NCBI GenBank assembly: GCA_012934845.2
Contig: WNNJ02002762.1
Span: 18,029 to 82,028 of the forward strand
Direction of reading: 5' to 3'
Source: Pomphorhynchus laevis
Taxonomy: Eukaryota; Acanthocephala; Palaeacanthocephala; Echinorhynchida; Pomphorhynchidae
Length of the DNA stretch: 64,000 nt
In this document: positions 1 to 10,157 of the stretch, piece after piece
Layout: each line of letters begins with the position of its first letter
Numbering within the stretch: the stretch's first letter is position 1
Made by a program: the position numbers and the translations under genes
The notes under the pieces: generated by a model
Told to the model about the DNA's origin: nothing
Seen by the model: the letters and a program-made list of their open reading frames with translations, nothing else
Databases searched by the model: none

Positions 1-510
1 TGATATTGGCTTTCTTCAAAATCATTTAAATAATTTAATAGATACATATTTTAAACTAGGTTACTATATAAATAACATTAAGCAGAAGAGAGTAAAATAT
101 ATAAATCAACATAATTATATTAAAAAAAATTAAAATCTTAAGCTGGAAATTTTTATGGATTGATTGTAAATAATATAATTTGTATTGGAATAAGACACTA
201 GATAATCAAATTTTATCAGAGAAATAAGGCATTCGCATGTATTTGGCTCCGCTGCTATGTTAGATCAAGGAATATGGACCCGAATCTGATAGCATATCAG
301 TTCTTCCTGATGACGTTTAATCCTTATTCTTAGGCATCGTATGTTATTCAATTCGTATAAATATTGACTGTTATTTCGAATTCCGATTTTAAATTTTAAG
401 TGGGTATAAAAATAAATTGTATAAAACCTTATATAATTATTTATTATTTATCTTTATTTTTTATATTTATATATTATAAAATACGCAGACTTAGTTATCC
501 GATCTAATTA
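1..510 (+). mobile_element. Penelope-like element, 3' fragment (RT thumb end plus tail)
   Basis: The first ~180 bases are nearly the same as 5621-5815, which code for the end of a Penelope-type reverse transcriptase. The reading frame here is decayed. After it comes an AT-rich non-coding tail with the same landmarks as the other PLE tails in this window: an imperfect inverted repeat around 'CTGCTATG', then 'CTGATGA', and a closing motif like ACGTAGACTCAGTTAGCTGA (here mutated, about 483-510). The window edge cuts the element, so its 5' extent is unknown. It lies in or beyond the 3' part of the PRMT3 gene. Confidence 0.7.
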
Positions 511-864
511 TATCAATTATATCAAACATCTTGTCGTAAATCAAAGTGAACGGGGTACTTGTACTTGGTAAAGTGGAAACAGTGTTCGAATACCCCAGGA
601 CGTTCAGTAGCACATTTTGAAATTTGCTCTTTACCTGTACCGAGGAAAGCAACAAATTAGTTTAGTGTAAAAGCCAAAGAATAATCTGAGAGCAAAAAAA
701 TAACTGTTTCTCGAACCAACATATTTTAATTATATTTACAACATATTTCAAAAGTGTAGTTTTTTCAACCAAAACATATTTCAATCAGTTGACAAGCGAG
801 TTTTAAAGCATTTTCATTTCCTATAAGACATTATTTACATCTGCCAGTTATTTAACTTGATTTA
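511..864. other. AT-rich stretch, no gene recognised
   Basis: No coding exon could be supported. A small perfect inverted repeat (GGGGTA ... TACCCC, about 553-596) gives a weak hairpin. A 40-codon open frame on the minus strand here resembles nothing I know. Confidence 0.4.
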
Positions 865-1020
865 TCTGTGAGCTGAAATTCTTCTGGTTGTGGCACGACA
901 TTTAACTTAGGTATTGTTCCTATTCTTGATATAGAAGGATGCTACTAATCAGCCTGGGTGGGTCTCATCAGATGCTGACCCAGACCTACATTTCATGTTT
1001 CGACCCTTATTATCTGCTTA
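865..1020 (-). repeat. Hammerhead-like interspersed repeat, copy 1
   Basis: This block is the reverse complement of 18195-18357, with many small differences, so it is a dispersed repeat. Read on the minus strand it holds GGGTCGAAAC and, 25 bases further, CTGATGAGACCC. These are the two conserved halves of a hammerhead ribozyme core. The flanks GGGTC and GACCC are perfect complements and would form helix II. The order of the halves is circularly permuted relative to the usual animal hammerhead, and helix I is weak. It may be a PLE terminal repeat or a short non-autonomous element. Confidence 0.5.
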
Positions 1021-1059
1021 ATCCGTTATTAACACAATAATATAAAGAATAAATTTAAC

Positions 1060-1467
1060 ATCATTAGCGGAAAATTTTTATGGATGGATAATAAATAATA
1101 TACTTTGAATTAGAATTAGGTACACTAAATAATCAAATTTCATCAGAGGAAATACATCACTAGCATGTATTTGGCACCGCTGCTATGCTGTGTCGAGGAA
1201 TATGAGACGAAACCTGAAAGCATAGCAGTTCATCCTGATTACCTCTAATTCTTATTCTGATACAACGTCTGTTATTTATTAGTCAATTCATAAAAATGAC
1301 GTTTATTTTAAATTTCAATTTTTTTATTTTAACTTGATTTAAATTATAAAAAATCTTATAACAATTATTTATTTTATTATTTAATAAAATTTTGATTTAG
1401 CGTTATTATGTTATGTTTATTTTATAATTATATTAAATACGTAGACTCAGTTAGCTGATTTGATCAT
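1060..1467 (+). mobile_element. Penelope-like element tail
   Basis: This begins with the last codons of the PLE RT (compare 5760-5800) and runs through the non-coding tail to the closing motif ACGTAGACTCAGTTAGCTGA at 1438-1460. The tail has a 10-base perfect inverted repeat, CTGCTATGCT ... AGCATAGCAG, about 1169-1217. Only the 3' end of the element is present, as expected for 5' truncation during insertion. Confidence 0.7.
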
Positions 1468-1515
1468 AAACACTTAATAAGATCAATCAAATGATGATGC
1501 ATATTAGAAAGTAAC

Positions 1516-1591
1516 CTGTTTGAGCGGCAGCTTCATCTTTTCTATATCTCCGCCGTAGAAATGGATTTTGTCGTATGGTGGTCCATTGAGT
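1516..1591 (-). CDS. PRMT3: PRMT3 exon 6 (partial gene)
   Basis: This 76-base exon encodes LNGPPYDKIHFYGGDIEKMK followed by LPLKQ. It matches the stretch of animal PRMT3 just after the AdoMet-binding motifs (human RLNKLEDTITLIKGKIEEVHLP). The acceptor is TTTAG and the donor GTTACT. It takes one base to complete the codon split at the end of exon 5 and ends in phase 0, so the frames agree. The next expected exon (SEWMGYFL region) is not in the window and should lie left of base 1. Confidence 0.8.
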
Positions 1592-4030
1592 CTAAACGTA
1601 GTCGAACGAATGTATAAAAAAATTGTCATAGTCAACAATAAATTATTCAACGATTTTAATAAAAAGCTATAATCAAATTAAAACACAGCATGTGACATTG
1701 TTGTACTCGATAAACCATACAATATAATCCCTTAAATAACTCTAGCCACTTTGAAAATTAATATAAATCGCATTTAGTCGGTCATTAATTCCTAAATCAT
1801 AAGCATCACGAATTTATTTATTTATGCCACTTATTTTATACCAACATCATCAGCATTCGAAAAATTAGGCAAAATCGATTTTTTTGGTAATTTTTGCATT
1901 GCTACAAAATAGGTCTATTAATATTTCGGAAATTCTAAAAATCAAAATTTTTTAATTATTACATCAATTGAGAATAATTTAAGATTAAATTTGGTTTAAA
2001 TTTGAAATATTTTGTTTAATTTAGAATATTATTCATTAAGAGAACAAAATTTATAAATTTTAATGTTCCATAAAATTAAGAATGTAAATTAAGAACGCAT
2101 ATAACTGCCAAATGTACGAAAACGAATGCGCGATTTTGCGAAATAAATCAGTAAATAAATATAACGGGCGAATGTACGCAAAAACAAGAGAAGACGTTTC
2201 TGTATTTCAAATTGAACAATATTGTTTGACAAAACGTCGCAACGTTGTCTGGGAAGAATAAAATTTAGTCTCGAAGATGGAACGATTTTCCTATGAATAA
2301 AGAGGAATGCTCTATATTCGCTACTTCGGATTCTATATTTTACTAGTATCCTCTCGTAATAGTTGACATCGATGTCCATGTGGATAAGAGCAATGACTGT
2401 AATTTTTCGGATAAGTGTCGTCGTGGTTAGAACGGATAAATTGATCCGAATTAAAGCAGTTTCTTGCTATTGGACTTTTATTCTCTGAACAATTGTACGA
2501 TAACCAACAACATGCTTAAGCACAAAGCAGTCGGACGGTATACTTGGCAACATATCACCTTTAACTAAAGATCAATGAAATGGTATAATCACCAAATCAA
2601 CTTTCTAAATGCGAAGAGGAGAGGTGAACTTAATAAAGTCGATGATTTAGCTTGAGTAATCAACATTTTATGGTAAAATAGGTAAATATTCCGTGAAATA
2701 TTTGAATATTCTTACTAATAAATTGCTTTTATTATTTCTTTTTTAAATCTATCTATTTTAAGCTAAAAACAATGACATTGAAAAGTTTTATTTAATACAC
2801 ATAAGTCCTAAAATACGATGTTACTGCCTATTTCACATTATTATTGCGATTTTACTCTGTACACAGTCAATTTTTAAATTCACTTGTGTATTCAGTGGCA
2901 AGTTCGATTGAATTGTATAATTCTTTTGGATTATATAACACCAGAACTTTGCTTACAAAATCTCCAATGAACACAAAGAGCCTTACCAAGTCTTACTGAG
3001 ATCTTTATAAACTAACTTCGTTAGATCACTTCGCTTATTAGGTGTTCTAATAAGACACTTACTTGTTTAGGAGGAAACTCCTGTACTGTTTGTTTGTAAT
3101 GTGTAAAGTACAATTAAACAGTATGGGAAACAGTCAGTAAAATAGCAGCAGTTAAAGAGCAAAACTGACGGTCACTGAATAGCTACATCCTGTATTTTCA
3201 GTTATTACAATAGATAAATCACATATTAGTCAGTCACTGTATATTTTTAGAAAATGAGAAAAATAAATATGTCGTGTTTGATGAAACAAAATAAGATGAA
3301 AAGACAACATAAGACAACTATAGTAAAATTTGAAATGTAAAAATTGAGTGCAAAAAAAACGATCAAGGACATTAAAAGAAAAACATTATAATATTATAAT
3401 AGATTAAAGAAAAAGCCTCTTGGCAATTTGTTAAAATTTGATTGTATAAAATTTTAGTAAAACAAATTTAATAGAAATGAAAGAAATAACGATAATTCAC
3501 TGATTAGATTGCTTAGATTTGTAAAAAGGTTTATTAATTGTTTAATTGCTTTCTTCGTCAAAAACTCAAATCCCTGTATTAGCCTGGAAAATCAAATTAT
3601 TATAAACATAATTTCCAATTTTGCATTGAAGTTAATTAAAAAAATTCATAAATCTTATAAGATTAAATAATTTTATTTCCTAACGTAATAGGAGATTACA
3701 CTGCACTTTTATATTCTGTTTTGGAATATTCATTTATAAATATTTGTACGTATTTTTTGTCCAAAAAATACATACCTTATTAACGTAAGATATATATAAG
3801 ATGATTATAAAATACTAAGATTATAAATATGTTATATTTAAAACTCTAGGTACCTTAGGTCTTGAAGATAGAATTGCAGAGAGCAATGTAGGAAAACATT
3901 CTACATACTGCGATGTTTAAATATAATTGATTTTTAATAATTTTTATTGAACAAGTGAACAAATTTATCCGGAGGAGTTAATTCTTAATAACTATGTTGA
4001 TTATTAACATAATTAAGTATTTTGATTGAA
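1592..4030. other. PRMT3 intron 5, AT-rich, no further gene seen
   Basis: Most of intron 5. Apart from the repeats annotated from 4031 on, I see no coding signal. The open frame on the minus strand at 2089-2379 has no recognisable domain and looks like chance. Confidence 0.4.
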
Positions 4031-4039
4031 GGATTCGGG

Positions 4040-4101
4040 AAGACTCTGACGGCATACACTAACTCTATGCAGTTTCGACTTTTAAGTCTCATCAGTAGGG
4101 G
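4040..4101 (-). ncRNA. Hammerhead-type ribozyme candidate
   Basis: On the minus strand the hammerhead core appears in the usual type I order. CTGATGA lies at 4095-4089. Helix II is GACT-TAAA-AGTC. GAAAC lies at 4076-4072. Helix III is CTGCATA paired with TATGCCG, with one mismatch and a nine-base loop. The cleavage-site triplet GTC is at 4050-4048. Directly 5' is another perfect hairpin, GCTGCAC ... GTGCAGC (4129-4103). Helix I, formed by the flanks, is poor, so the ribozyme may be decayed or need a partner copy. PLEs are known to carry hammerheads in their terminal repeats, and PLE debris surrounds this site. It lies in intron 5 of PRMT3, in the transcribed sense. Confidence 0.6.
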
Positions 4102-4194
4102 GCTGCTGCACAACTGATTGAAGTGCAGCACCACTAGAGAGGTCAATAAGAGCTGTCTAGAGGTGCTCATTTTATATGTTAATTCTTCATACTG

Positions 4195-4486
4195 CTATGT
4201 TGGTCGAGGAATAGGAGGCGAAACCTGATAGCACAGCAGCAATTTCTCCTGATGACCTCTAATCCTTATTATTATACATAGTCTGTTATTTATAAGTCAA
4301 CACATAAAAATTGACTTAAAATCTTACATGATTTTATATTAGTTATCTTTATTTTTATTTATATATAGTATAAAATAAGTAGACTCCGTTATCTGATTTG
4401 ATTCTACAAATCTAAATTAAAAAAACTTAAGATTATGTAAAAATAGTACAAATCACGTAGACTCAGTTTACTAATCTGATTCAAAA
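4195..4486 (+). mobile_element. Penelope-like element tail, shortened, closing motif doubled
   Basis: This is the tail landmark series again: a CTGCTATG inverted repeat, CGAAACCTGATAGC, CTGATGACCTCTAATCC and the closing motif GTAGACTCCGTTATCTGATT at about 4379-4400. A second, slightly different closing motif follows at 4455-4486 (CGTAGACTCAGTTTACTAAT). The middle AT-rich part is shorter than in the other copies. Confidence 0.6.
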
Positions 4487-4657
4487 TATTTTGAAGAAAC
4501 CATTTTCAAACTTAAAATACATTTTAAAAATAATCGTTTAAGATGATACAACCGCGAGTTTACGACAATATATATTTACTACTGCCTGGATAGCATAAAG
4601 AGCAATCAATGTCAACAAAATAAATATTAGCAAATCATGGTTAATAATTGTACATAC

Positions 4658-4884
4658 AACGCTGACTTTTTGGCTTCATTTAAAATGCTTGCACGATCAA
4701 CAGCATAAACCGATACATTGATTGACTTATGATTAATCGCTGCTCTGGTTGCAGCTAAAGACAAGATACCAGTACCACACCCAACATCCAAAACAGACAT
4801 AGCCGCTTGCTCCATTGTATGACGTTGGATGTGATCGAATACAGCCTCCAATGCTCGAATGTAGGTTATTGTACGATGCTCATC
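4658..4884 (-). CDS. PRMT3: PRMT3 exon 5: AdoMet-binding motif I
   Basis: This 227-base exon encodes DEHRTITYIRALEAV ... [20 protein letters not shown] ... [29 protein letters not shown] is motif I of class I methyltransferases and binds S-adenosylmethionine. The Asp in YAVD corresponds to the acidic residue that contacts the ribose. Human PRMT3 reads KDKIRTESYRDFIY ... [21 protein letters not shown] here. Acceptor AAAAG, donor GTATGT. Entry phase is 0 and exit phase 2, in step with both neighbours. Confidence 0.88.
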
Positions 4885-5191
4885 CTTTTAGTTATTAAAG
4901 ATAAATAAAACTAAATGAAAACTTACACAAATATCTGCAAATATTTATAGCACTAAAAAGTCAATAAATTAATTGGTATTCGAAAAAACAATACTTGCAC
5001 CGGTTGATACAGTAGTTTGAAATCGTAATAACGTGTGGCGAAATCGTCTTATTACAAATTATAATATATATCATTACAGAATTAAATAAAATAAAATTAA
5101 TTTCGAATCAAATTAATTAATATAATTAATTTCGAAAAAGACACAGCGACGTCATGTACAAGTATTTCTTCAGTTCATTGTTCTCAATTGA

Positions 5192-6150
5192 AGAAAATGT
5201 GCTGAAATTGGTGGTAATAGTAGCCCAATTATAGCTGACTTGTTTTTAAGCTTTATAGAATATGAATTTGTTCATAACTGTATAAAAACTAAATCTAAAC
5301 AATATAAATATATGAAATATATGTTTCGATACATTGATGATATATGTGTATTTAATTCTAATAATTTTTATTCAATTAGTGAACAAATTTATCCAGAAAG
5401 CCTTATTCTTGACAAAACAAATATTGATGATAAAGAAAGTGTATATCTAGATATGAATATTAAATTAACATTAACTAAAACTGCTATTAATTTATATCGT
5501 AAAGATGACATATTTAAATTTACAAGAAACATATTTTTGCATGAGCATTCATGCATACCATATAATATAAAATATAATACATTAAATAATGAAATTTTAA
5601 GAATTGCAACAATATGTAATGATATTGGCTTTCTTCGAAATCATTTAAATAATTTAATAGATACATATTTTAAACTAGGTTACTATATAAATAACATCAA
5701 GCGGAAAATAGTAAAATATATAAATCAACACAACAATATTAAAAAAAAATTTAAAAACATTAGCGTAAAATTTTTATGGATAATAAATAATATACTTTGT
5801 ATTATAATATAATACCAGATAATCAAATTTCATCATAGAAAACACGTTCATTAGCACATATTTGGACCCGCTACTATGTCGGGTAGAGAAGTCATAACTT
5901 GATAACATAGCCGTTCCTCCTGATGACCTCTAATCCTTATTCTGATACAATGTCTGTTATTTATTAGTCAATTCATAAAAATGACGTTTATTTTAAATTT
6001 CATTTTTTTAACTTGATTTAAATTATAGAAAATCTAAAAACAATTATTAATTTTATTATTTAATTATTAAATTTTGATTTAGCATTATTATGTTTTGTTT
6101 ATTTTATAATTATATTAAATACGAAGACTCAGTTAGCTGATTTAATTTGT
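5192..6150 (+). mobile_element. Penelope-like element: RT C-terminal part plus tail
   Basis: The frame is open from 5192 to 5812. It encodes GGNSSPIIADLFLSFIEYEF, then MFRYIDDICVF with the catalytic YIDD (RT palm motif), then fingers/thumb sequence ending near NINNIKRKIVKYINQHNN. The 5' part of the RT is missing. From 5813 an AT-rich tail follows, ending in the closing motif CGAAGACTCAGTTAGCTGAT (6121-6140). The usual PLE GIY-YIG domain does not follow in frame. A GIY-YIG ORF appears 430 bases further on (6579). It lies in intron 4 of PRMT3, on the opposite strand. Confidence 0.75.
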
Positions 6151-6578
6151 TCTACTGACATGTTATTATTGATCTGTGGACTTTGTTTTCCCGGTAATAT
6201 GACATCTGTTAGAAATACTGAAACTATGTATTATTGGTTACGACTTTACTATTATTTTTTCTTATTTTCAAACAAGCATGAATTATTAATTCTTAAAAAA
6301 GGGAGAAGTTTGCATCCCAAGGTGTTTACACTTTAAAATGTAAACTGCTTCACGTGATCACGTTTAAGAGACCAGGTAATGGCCAATAGCTAGGTCGCGT
6401 AGCACGTGGAGTGAAGGTGGTAGATCTTTATAGATCTTGTTCCAGCCTGCAACCGCCTTAAGCAGGGCAGCCCCCTGTCAGATGCTGCTGGATGGCCCGT
6501 TGTAAGTTTAGTCTGAGTCAACTAAACTAGGTGGCGACACCGAAAAAGCAACGTTAAAAATTATGACTTAAAAGTTAC
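6151..6578. other. Spacer between PLE tail and GIY-YIG ORF, rich in small hairpins
   Basis: From 6300 this stretch is less AT-rich than its surroundings. It holds several short inverted repeats (GTTTACA ... TGTAAAC about 6329-6350; AGTTTAGT ... ACTAAACT about 6507-6530; GGTGGCGACACC). It may be the 5' untranslated part of the PLE that owns the GIY-YIG ORF. I recognise no gene or RNA in it. Confidence 0.35.
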
Positions 6579-7535
6579 ATGTACTCAACAATATTGAAAA
6601 AATACGTAAGTACTAATGATTTCAATTTTAGATCTTTTAAATGTAACAGAAAAAATTGTATAGTTTGTGATGTTATAAATAATAATTGTATCGTAAGTAA
6701 TACGACAAACAAATGTTTTTCATTAAATATTAATAATAATTGTAACTGCAATACCGCAGGTGTAGTGTATCTAATACAATGCACATGTGGATTGCAATAT
6801 ATAGGAAAAACATATCAAATGTTAAAAACTAGGTTTAGGCAACACATATATAATATACAGCATAATAGTCAAACTATATTTCATAAACATATGAGATTAA
6901 TAGGACATGATATTAAAAACTGTAAATTATTTATTTTAGAACATATTATCGAAGAAAACATTTCAATATTAAATCAAAAACTATTAGAAAAAGAAGATTT
7001 TTGGATTAAAACGCTTAATTCCATGAACCCATTAGGATTGAATGACGCGGTACAAGGAATTGGCAGAAGTAGTATAATACATAATAAACAACTATATTAT
7101 AATAATCCGGTTAAACGCAAACCAAGAAGTCATGGTGATAAAAGGAATAGGAAAAATAAAGTTAAAAATATTAAAAAAGATATGTATATAAATGAACAAT
7201 TAGAAATTTTAAAACATCTTTTAAGAGATAATAAGCTAAACGATCTTTATGTAAATATAAGAGGTTTTTCTAAAGATATCATATGTTCAATAAATCAAAA
7301 ATTAGTTAACGACTATGATAGGCTAAGTTGTATAATAGACAGCTATTGTAATACAAAATACTATAATCGTACAATAAATGTTAATAATAACAATAGAAAA
7401 TATACATTAACAATAAACTTCATTAATAAATGTATATATAACATAAATATAGCCGGACTTTTAAATAATTCTAAAAGTAAAGAAATAAATATAATAATAT
7501 ATTTAATAATATATAAAATACATAGACTTAGTTAG
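6579..7535 (+). CDS. Penelope-like GIY-YIG endonuclease with extended C-terminus
   Basis: The 318-residue frame begins at ATG. Residues ~20-30 hold CNRKNCIVCD, the cysteine cluster found before the nuclease of PLEs. At ~65-80 GVVYLIQCTCGLQYIGKT gives the GIY and YIG motifs, then TRFRQH with the catalytic Arg. LEKEDFWIKTL carries the catalytic Glu, and NPLGLND closes the domain (~150). About 165 more residues follow, lysine- and asparagine-rich with no domain I know. The frame runs into the PLE closing motif ATAGACTTAGTTAGCTGAT at 7522-7540. The nuclease nicks the insertion target. The RT part that normally precedes it is absent. The element is partial, but this ORF is undamaged. Confidence 0.8.
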   Translation: MYSTILKKYVSTNDFNFRSFKCNRKNCIVCDVINNNCIVSNTTNKCFSLNINNNCNCNTAGVVYLIQCTCGLQYIGKTYQMLKTRFRQHIYNIQHNSQTIFHKHMRLIGHDIKNCKLFILEHIIEENISILNQKLLEKEDFWIKTLNSMNPLGLNDAVQGIGRSSIIHNKQLYYNNPVKRKPRSHGDKRNRKNKVKNIKKDMYINEQLEILKHLLRDNKLNDLYVNIRGFSKDIICSINQKLVNDYDRLSCIIDSYCNTKYYNRTINVNNNNRKYTLTINFINKCIYNINIAGLLNNSKSKEINIIIYLIIYKIHRLS

Positions 7536-7561
7536 CTGATCTGATTTATTTGTTGTAAAAG

Positions 7562-7603
7562 TATATCTTGTACAACAAGATGCACTTTTGTTTACAAGAT
7601 ATA
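7562..7603. repeat. Perfect 11-bp inverted repeat just after the PLE end
   Basis: The arms TATATCTTGTA (7562-7572) and TACAAGATATA (7593-7603) flank a 20-base loop. It sits about 20 bases beyond the PLE closing motif, so it may mark the element terminus or its target site. Confidence 0.5.
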
Positions 7604-8122
7604 TGTTGTTGTTTTTAAAACAATAGTGCGCACGAAGAAATATAGTTTTAGTGATTATGGTGAAAACAAACAAATAGGGAATGAAACATAAAAATATAAA
7701 ATGAACATGCAATCAAAGGAGTCCATGCTTACTATCTCACTCAGGAATATGTTAGAGAAAGATAACTCGGCTACTTAAATTACCTACACATATCCATTAC
7801 AGGTTTAGTTAAAATAGAAAGGGAAAAAGAAGATTATAACATCAGCAAAACTAAAAGATATTTATAAGTAAAAGTTACACAAGCCATATTATTGCAGAGT
7901 TTAACGACTTCTGTTCAAGTAATTTTGGAAAAAGTGTGAATATTTATTTGATAAAATTTCAGGAAAATATTAATAACTTTATTTATTTAATCAATTATTC
8001 ATTGGTAATTCAAATTTTAAATAGGTAAATATAATTCTTAATAATTGTAAATAGTTGATAATGATTAATTATTGATAAAGGATTGTTAAAGCTGAATCAG
8101 AAGAAATGGGAAATCGTTTATT
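7604..8122. other. PRMT3 intron 4 sequence, nothing recognised
   Basis: AT-rich with no open frame of note and no repeat match elsewhere in the window. Confidence 0.4.
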
Positions 8123-8210
8123 GATATTTCGCTAATCTCTGTTACAGAAAATTACAGAAAATAAAATTTTCTGTAATTTTCTAAAAATGCTAACAGAGGT
8201 TAGCAAAATA
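8123..8210. repeat. Long hairpin, 88 bp
   Basis: The outer arms ATATTTCGCTAATCTCTGTT / AACAGAGGTTAGCAAAATAT and inner arms AGAAAATTACAGAAAAT / ATTTTCTGTAATTTTCT pair almost fully around a three-base turn. The size and near-perfect dyad suit a tiny foldback or MITE-like insertion. No target duplication was found by eye. Confidence 0.5.
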
Positions 8211-9530
8211 TTAAATAAAATTTTCCAATATATTAAATTTACTTAATCATGATAACGACTTGATATCGAATATTGTGGAAATAATTTCAAATTTTGTTTT
8301 AGGTTTAATTTCAATTACTGTTTGAAAAGAACTCGATAAAAGTATTATTTTAAATATAAAATATTATTTTATTATTGATATTTCATCATTATAAATACAA
8401 ACATGATATTTTTTAAATGTAAGAACTAATTTCACTTTAGAAAAATTAACGATTACTTTCTTAAAAGTCTTACACTCTTTTAATTTGAATTTTTACTACT
8501 TAATTTAATGTTTTGCGATTTAATTAAAAATGTCGTGTTTAAATGAATAAATACAAAGACAGATTCACATTTTATGATACAATGCCAGTTTAAGAATGAT
8601 TAATTTTGTATACTGACCAATAGATACGTTCACAAAGACCCCTACAACCTGCTGCGAACTTAACATCTGATTTACACAATGAACGTTACACTGACTTAGA
8701 TATCGGTTTTAAGAATCCTCCCCTAGTTCATAGTTATAAAAACACTTCATCTTGTTGAACAAAATCTACGAAAACATGGTCATCTATCACGAGGATTTTG
8801 TCCGCTTACAAAATTGTAAGCGAACAATATAAAACTGACGGTCGACCAGTATTAATTTAAAATGTTATATCAGCTAGAAGATGCGTTCACATTCTTATAG
8901 TCTCTTTACGTTCATTATTTTATTTTCTATATCAAAATAAGTGATTTTAGATTTATTAAAAGGCCTTAACGTTAATGATATACATATTCGTTTTAAATGA
9001 TTGCGTGCTGAAATTTCTGAAACACCAGTCCAACACTAGCAAAAAGGATGTGATAATTCACATATACAATCCCACGATACTAGCCAAAAACACCCTTTAT
9101 GTAGGTAAAAATTCAATCGACTCTTCTGAGAATGATTATAAATTTATGATTATATTAAGATACTTTATTATAACTTAATGATTATTACTTTATGATTTTA
9201 ATCGTTAAGTGGTTAAAATAAGGTTTAAGTGTTAACATCAATATATAAAAAGATTAAATATAAAAAGATTATATATAAAAAGATTAAATACATAAAAAGA
9301 TTCAATCACTCGTTTTGAGCAAGCGAATTCGTTTACAAACAGACATTTGAAATGTTGTATTTTATTATAGGAGTCTAATATAATTGAATTTTTGCACATT
9401 TCAATTATGTTCTTATTGTGTGTACATAATTGAAAATATTACTCAGATATAAAAATGAGCTTAAGGATTAGCCTCAACATAAAATTCCTTTCTCTTGGAA
9501 CAGTCGAGAATTGGTTTCTTAAATCTTCAG
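8211..9530. other. PRMT3 intron 4 sequence, nothing recognised
   Basis: AT-rich. A short, loosely tandem run of the type ATAAAAAGATTAAAT lies at 9240-9305. No exon of PRMT3 or other gene could be supported. Confidence 0.4.
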
Positions 9531-9960
9531 ATCAAGAAACTGAATCTACGTATATTAAATTATTTATAAATTAAATATAATAAATAAACAAAAATAAAAT
9601 AATAAATAATTTAATTACATATCATTATAAATAATTTAATAATTTTTTTTAAGATTAAATAAATTATATCAAGTTAAAATTTAAATTTAAAAAAAAATCA
9701 ATTTTTGTGAATTGACTAAATAATAAAATAAACAATTGTTATAAGATTTTTTATAATTAAAATAAAGTTAAAATAAAAAATTGAAATTTAAAATAAAAAT
9801 CATTTTTATGAATTTACTAATAAATAACAGACGATGTATCAGAATAAGAATTAGAGGTCATCATGAGGAACTGCTATGCTATCAGGTTTCGACCCCTATT
9901 CTTCGACACAACATGATAGCGGGGCCAAATACATGCTAATGACGTATTTTCTCTGAATAC
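9531..9960 (-). mobile_element. Penelope-like element tail, minus strand
   Basis: This is the reverse complement of the tail seen at 1060-1467. Read on the minus strand it has GCTATCATGT ... AGCATAGCAG, GGGGTCGAAACCTGATAGC, ATGATGACCTCTAATTC, the AT-rich middle, and the closing motif ACGTAGATTCAGTTTCTTGA (9552-9533). No coding part remains. Confidence 0.7.
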
Positions 9961-10157
9961 GTCATAATCACAGGATCACGAAGTATGAATTGACATGTTA
10001 CAAGTGACCAATCGACAAGTGACAAATTATGATGTCGTCGAGATTCATAATATGTATTAGTTACTATCAACTCTCAAATATTTATAATTTAGAAATTTAA
10101 ATTTACAATAAATATTATGTTTTAATAATATTATTCTAAGTATATATGTAAAGCTAC

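Noticed and set aside
255-325. Full hammerhead in the plus-strand PLE tails (GAAAC and CTGATGA both present)
   Set aside because: The base pair next to GAAA and CTGATGA does not form and there is no room for helix I, so the strings alone are not enough; reported only as a conserved structure.
551-600. tRNA-like string (GTGTTCGAATACCCC) with a GGGGTA/TACCCC stem
   Set aside because: The enclosed length is only about 45 bases, with no D arm or anticodon arm, so it cannot be a tRNA.
525-655. Minus-strand 40-codon frame (PGVFEHCFHFTKYKYPVHFD) with a plausible upstream AG
   Set aside because: No match to PRMT3 or any family I know, too short, and no donor or phase agreement with neighbouring exons.
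2089-2379. Minus-strand 96-codon frame in intron 5
   Set aside because: No domain, biased composition and no splice context; taken as chance.
4627-4851. First taken for a stand-alone small methyltransferase
   Set aside because: Splice signals, phase and flanking exons show it is exon 5 of PRMT3.
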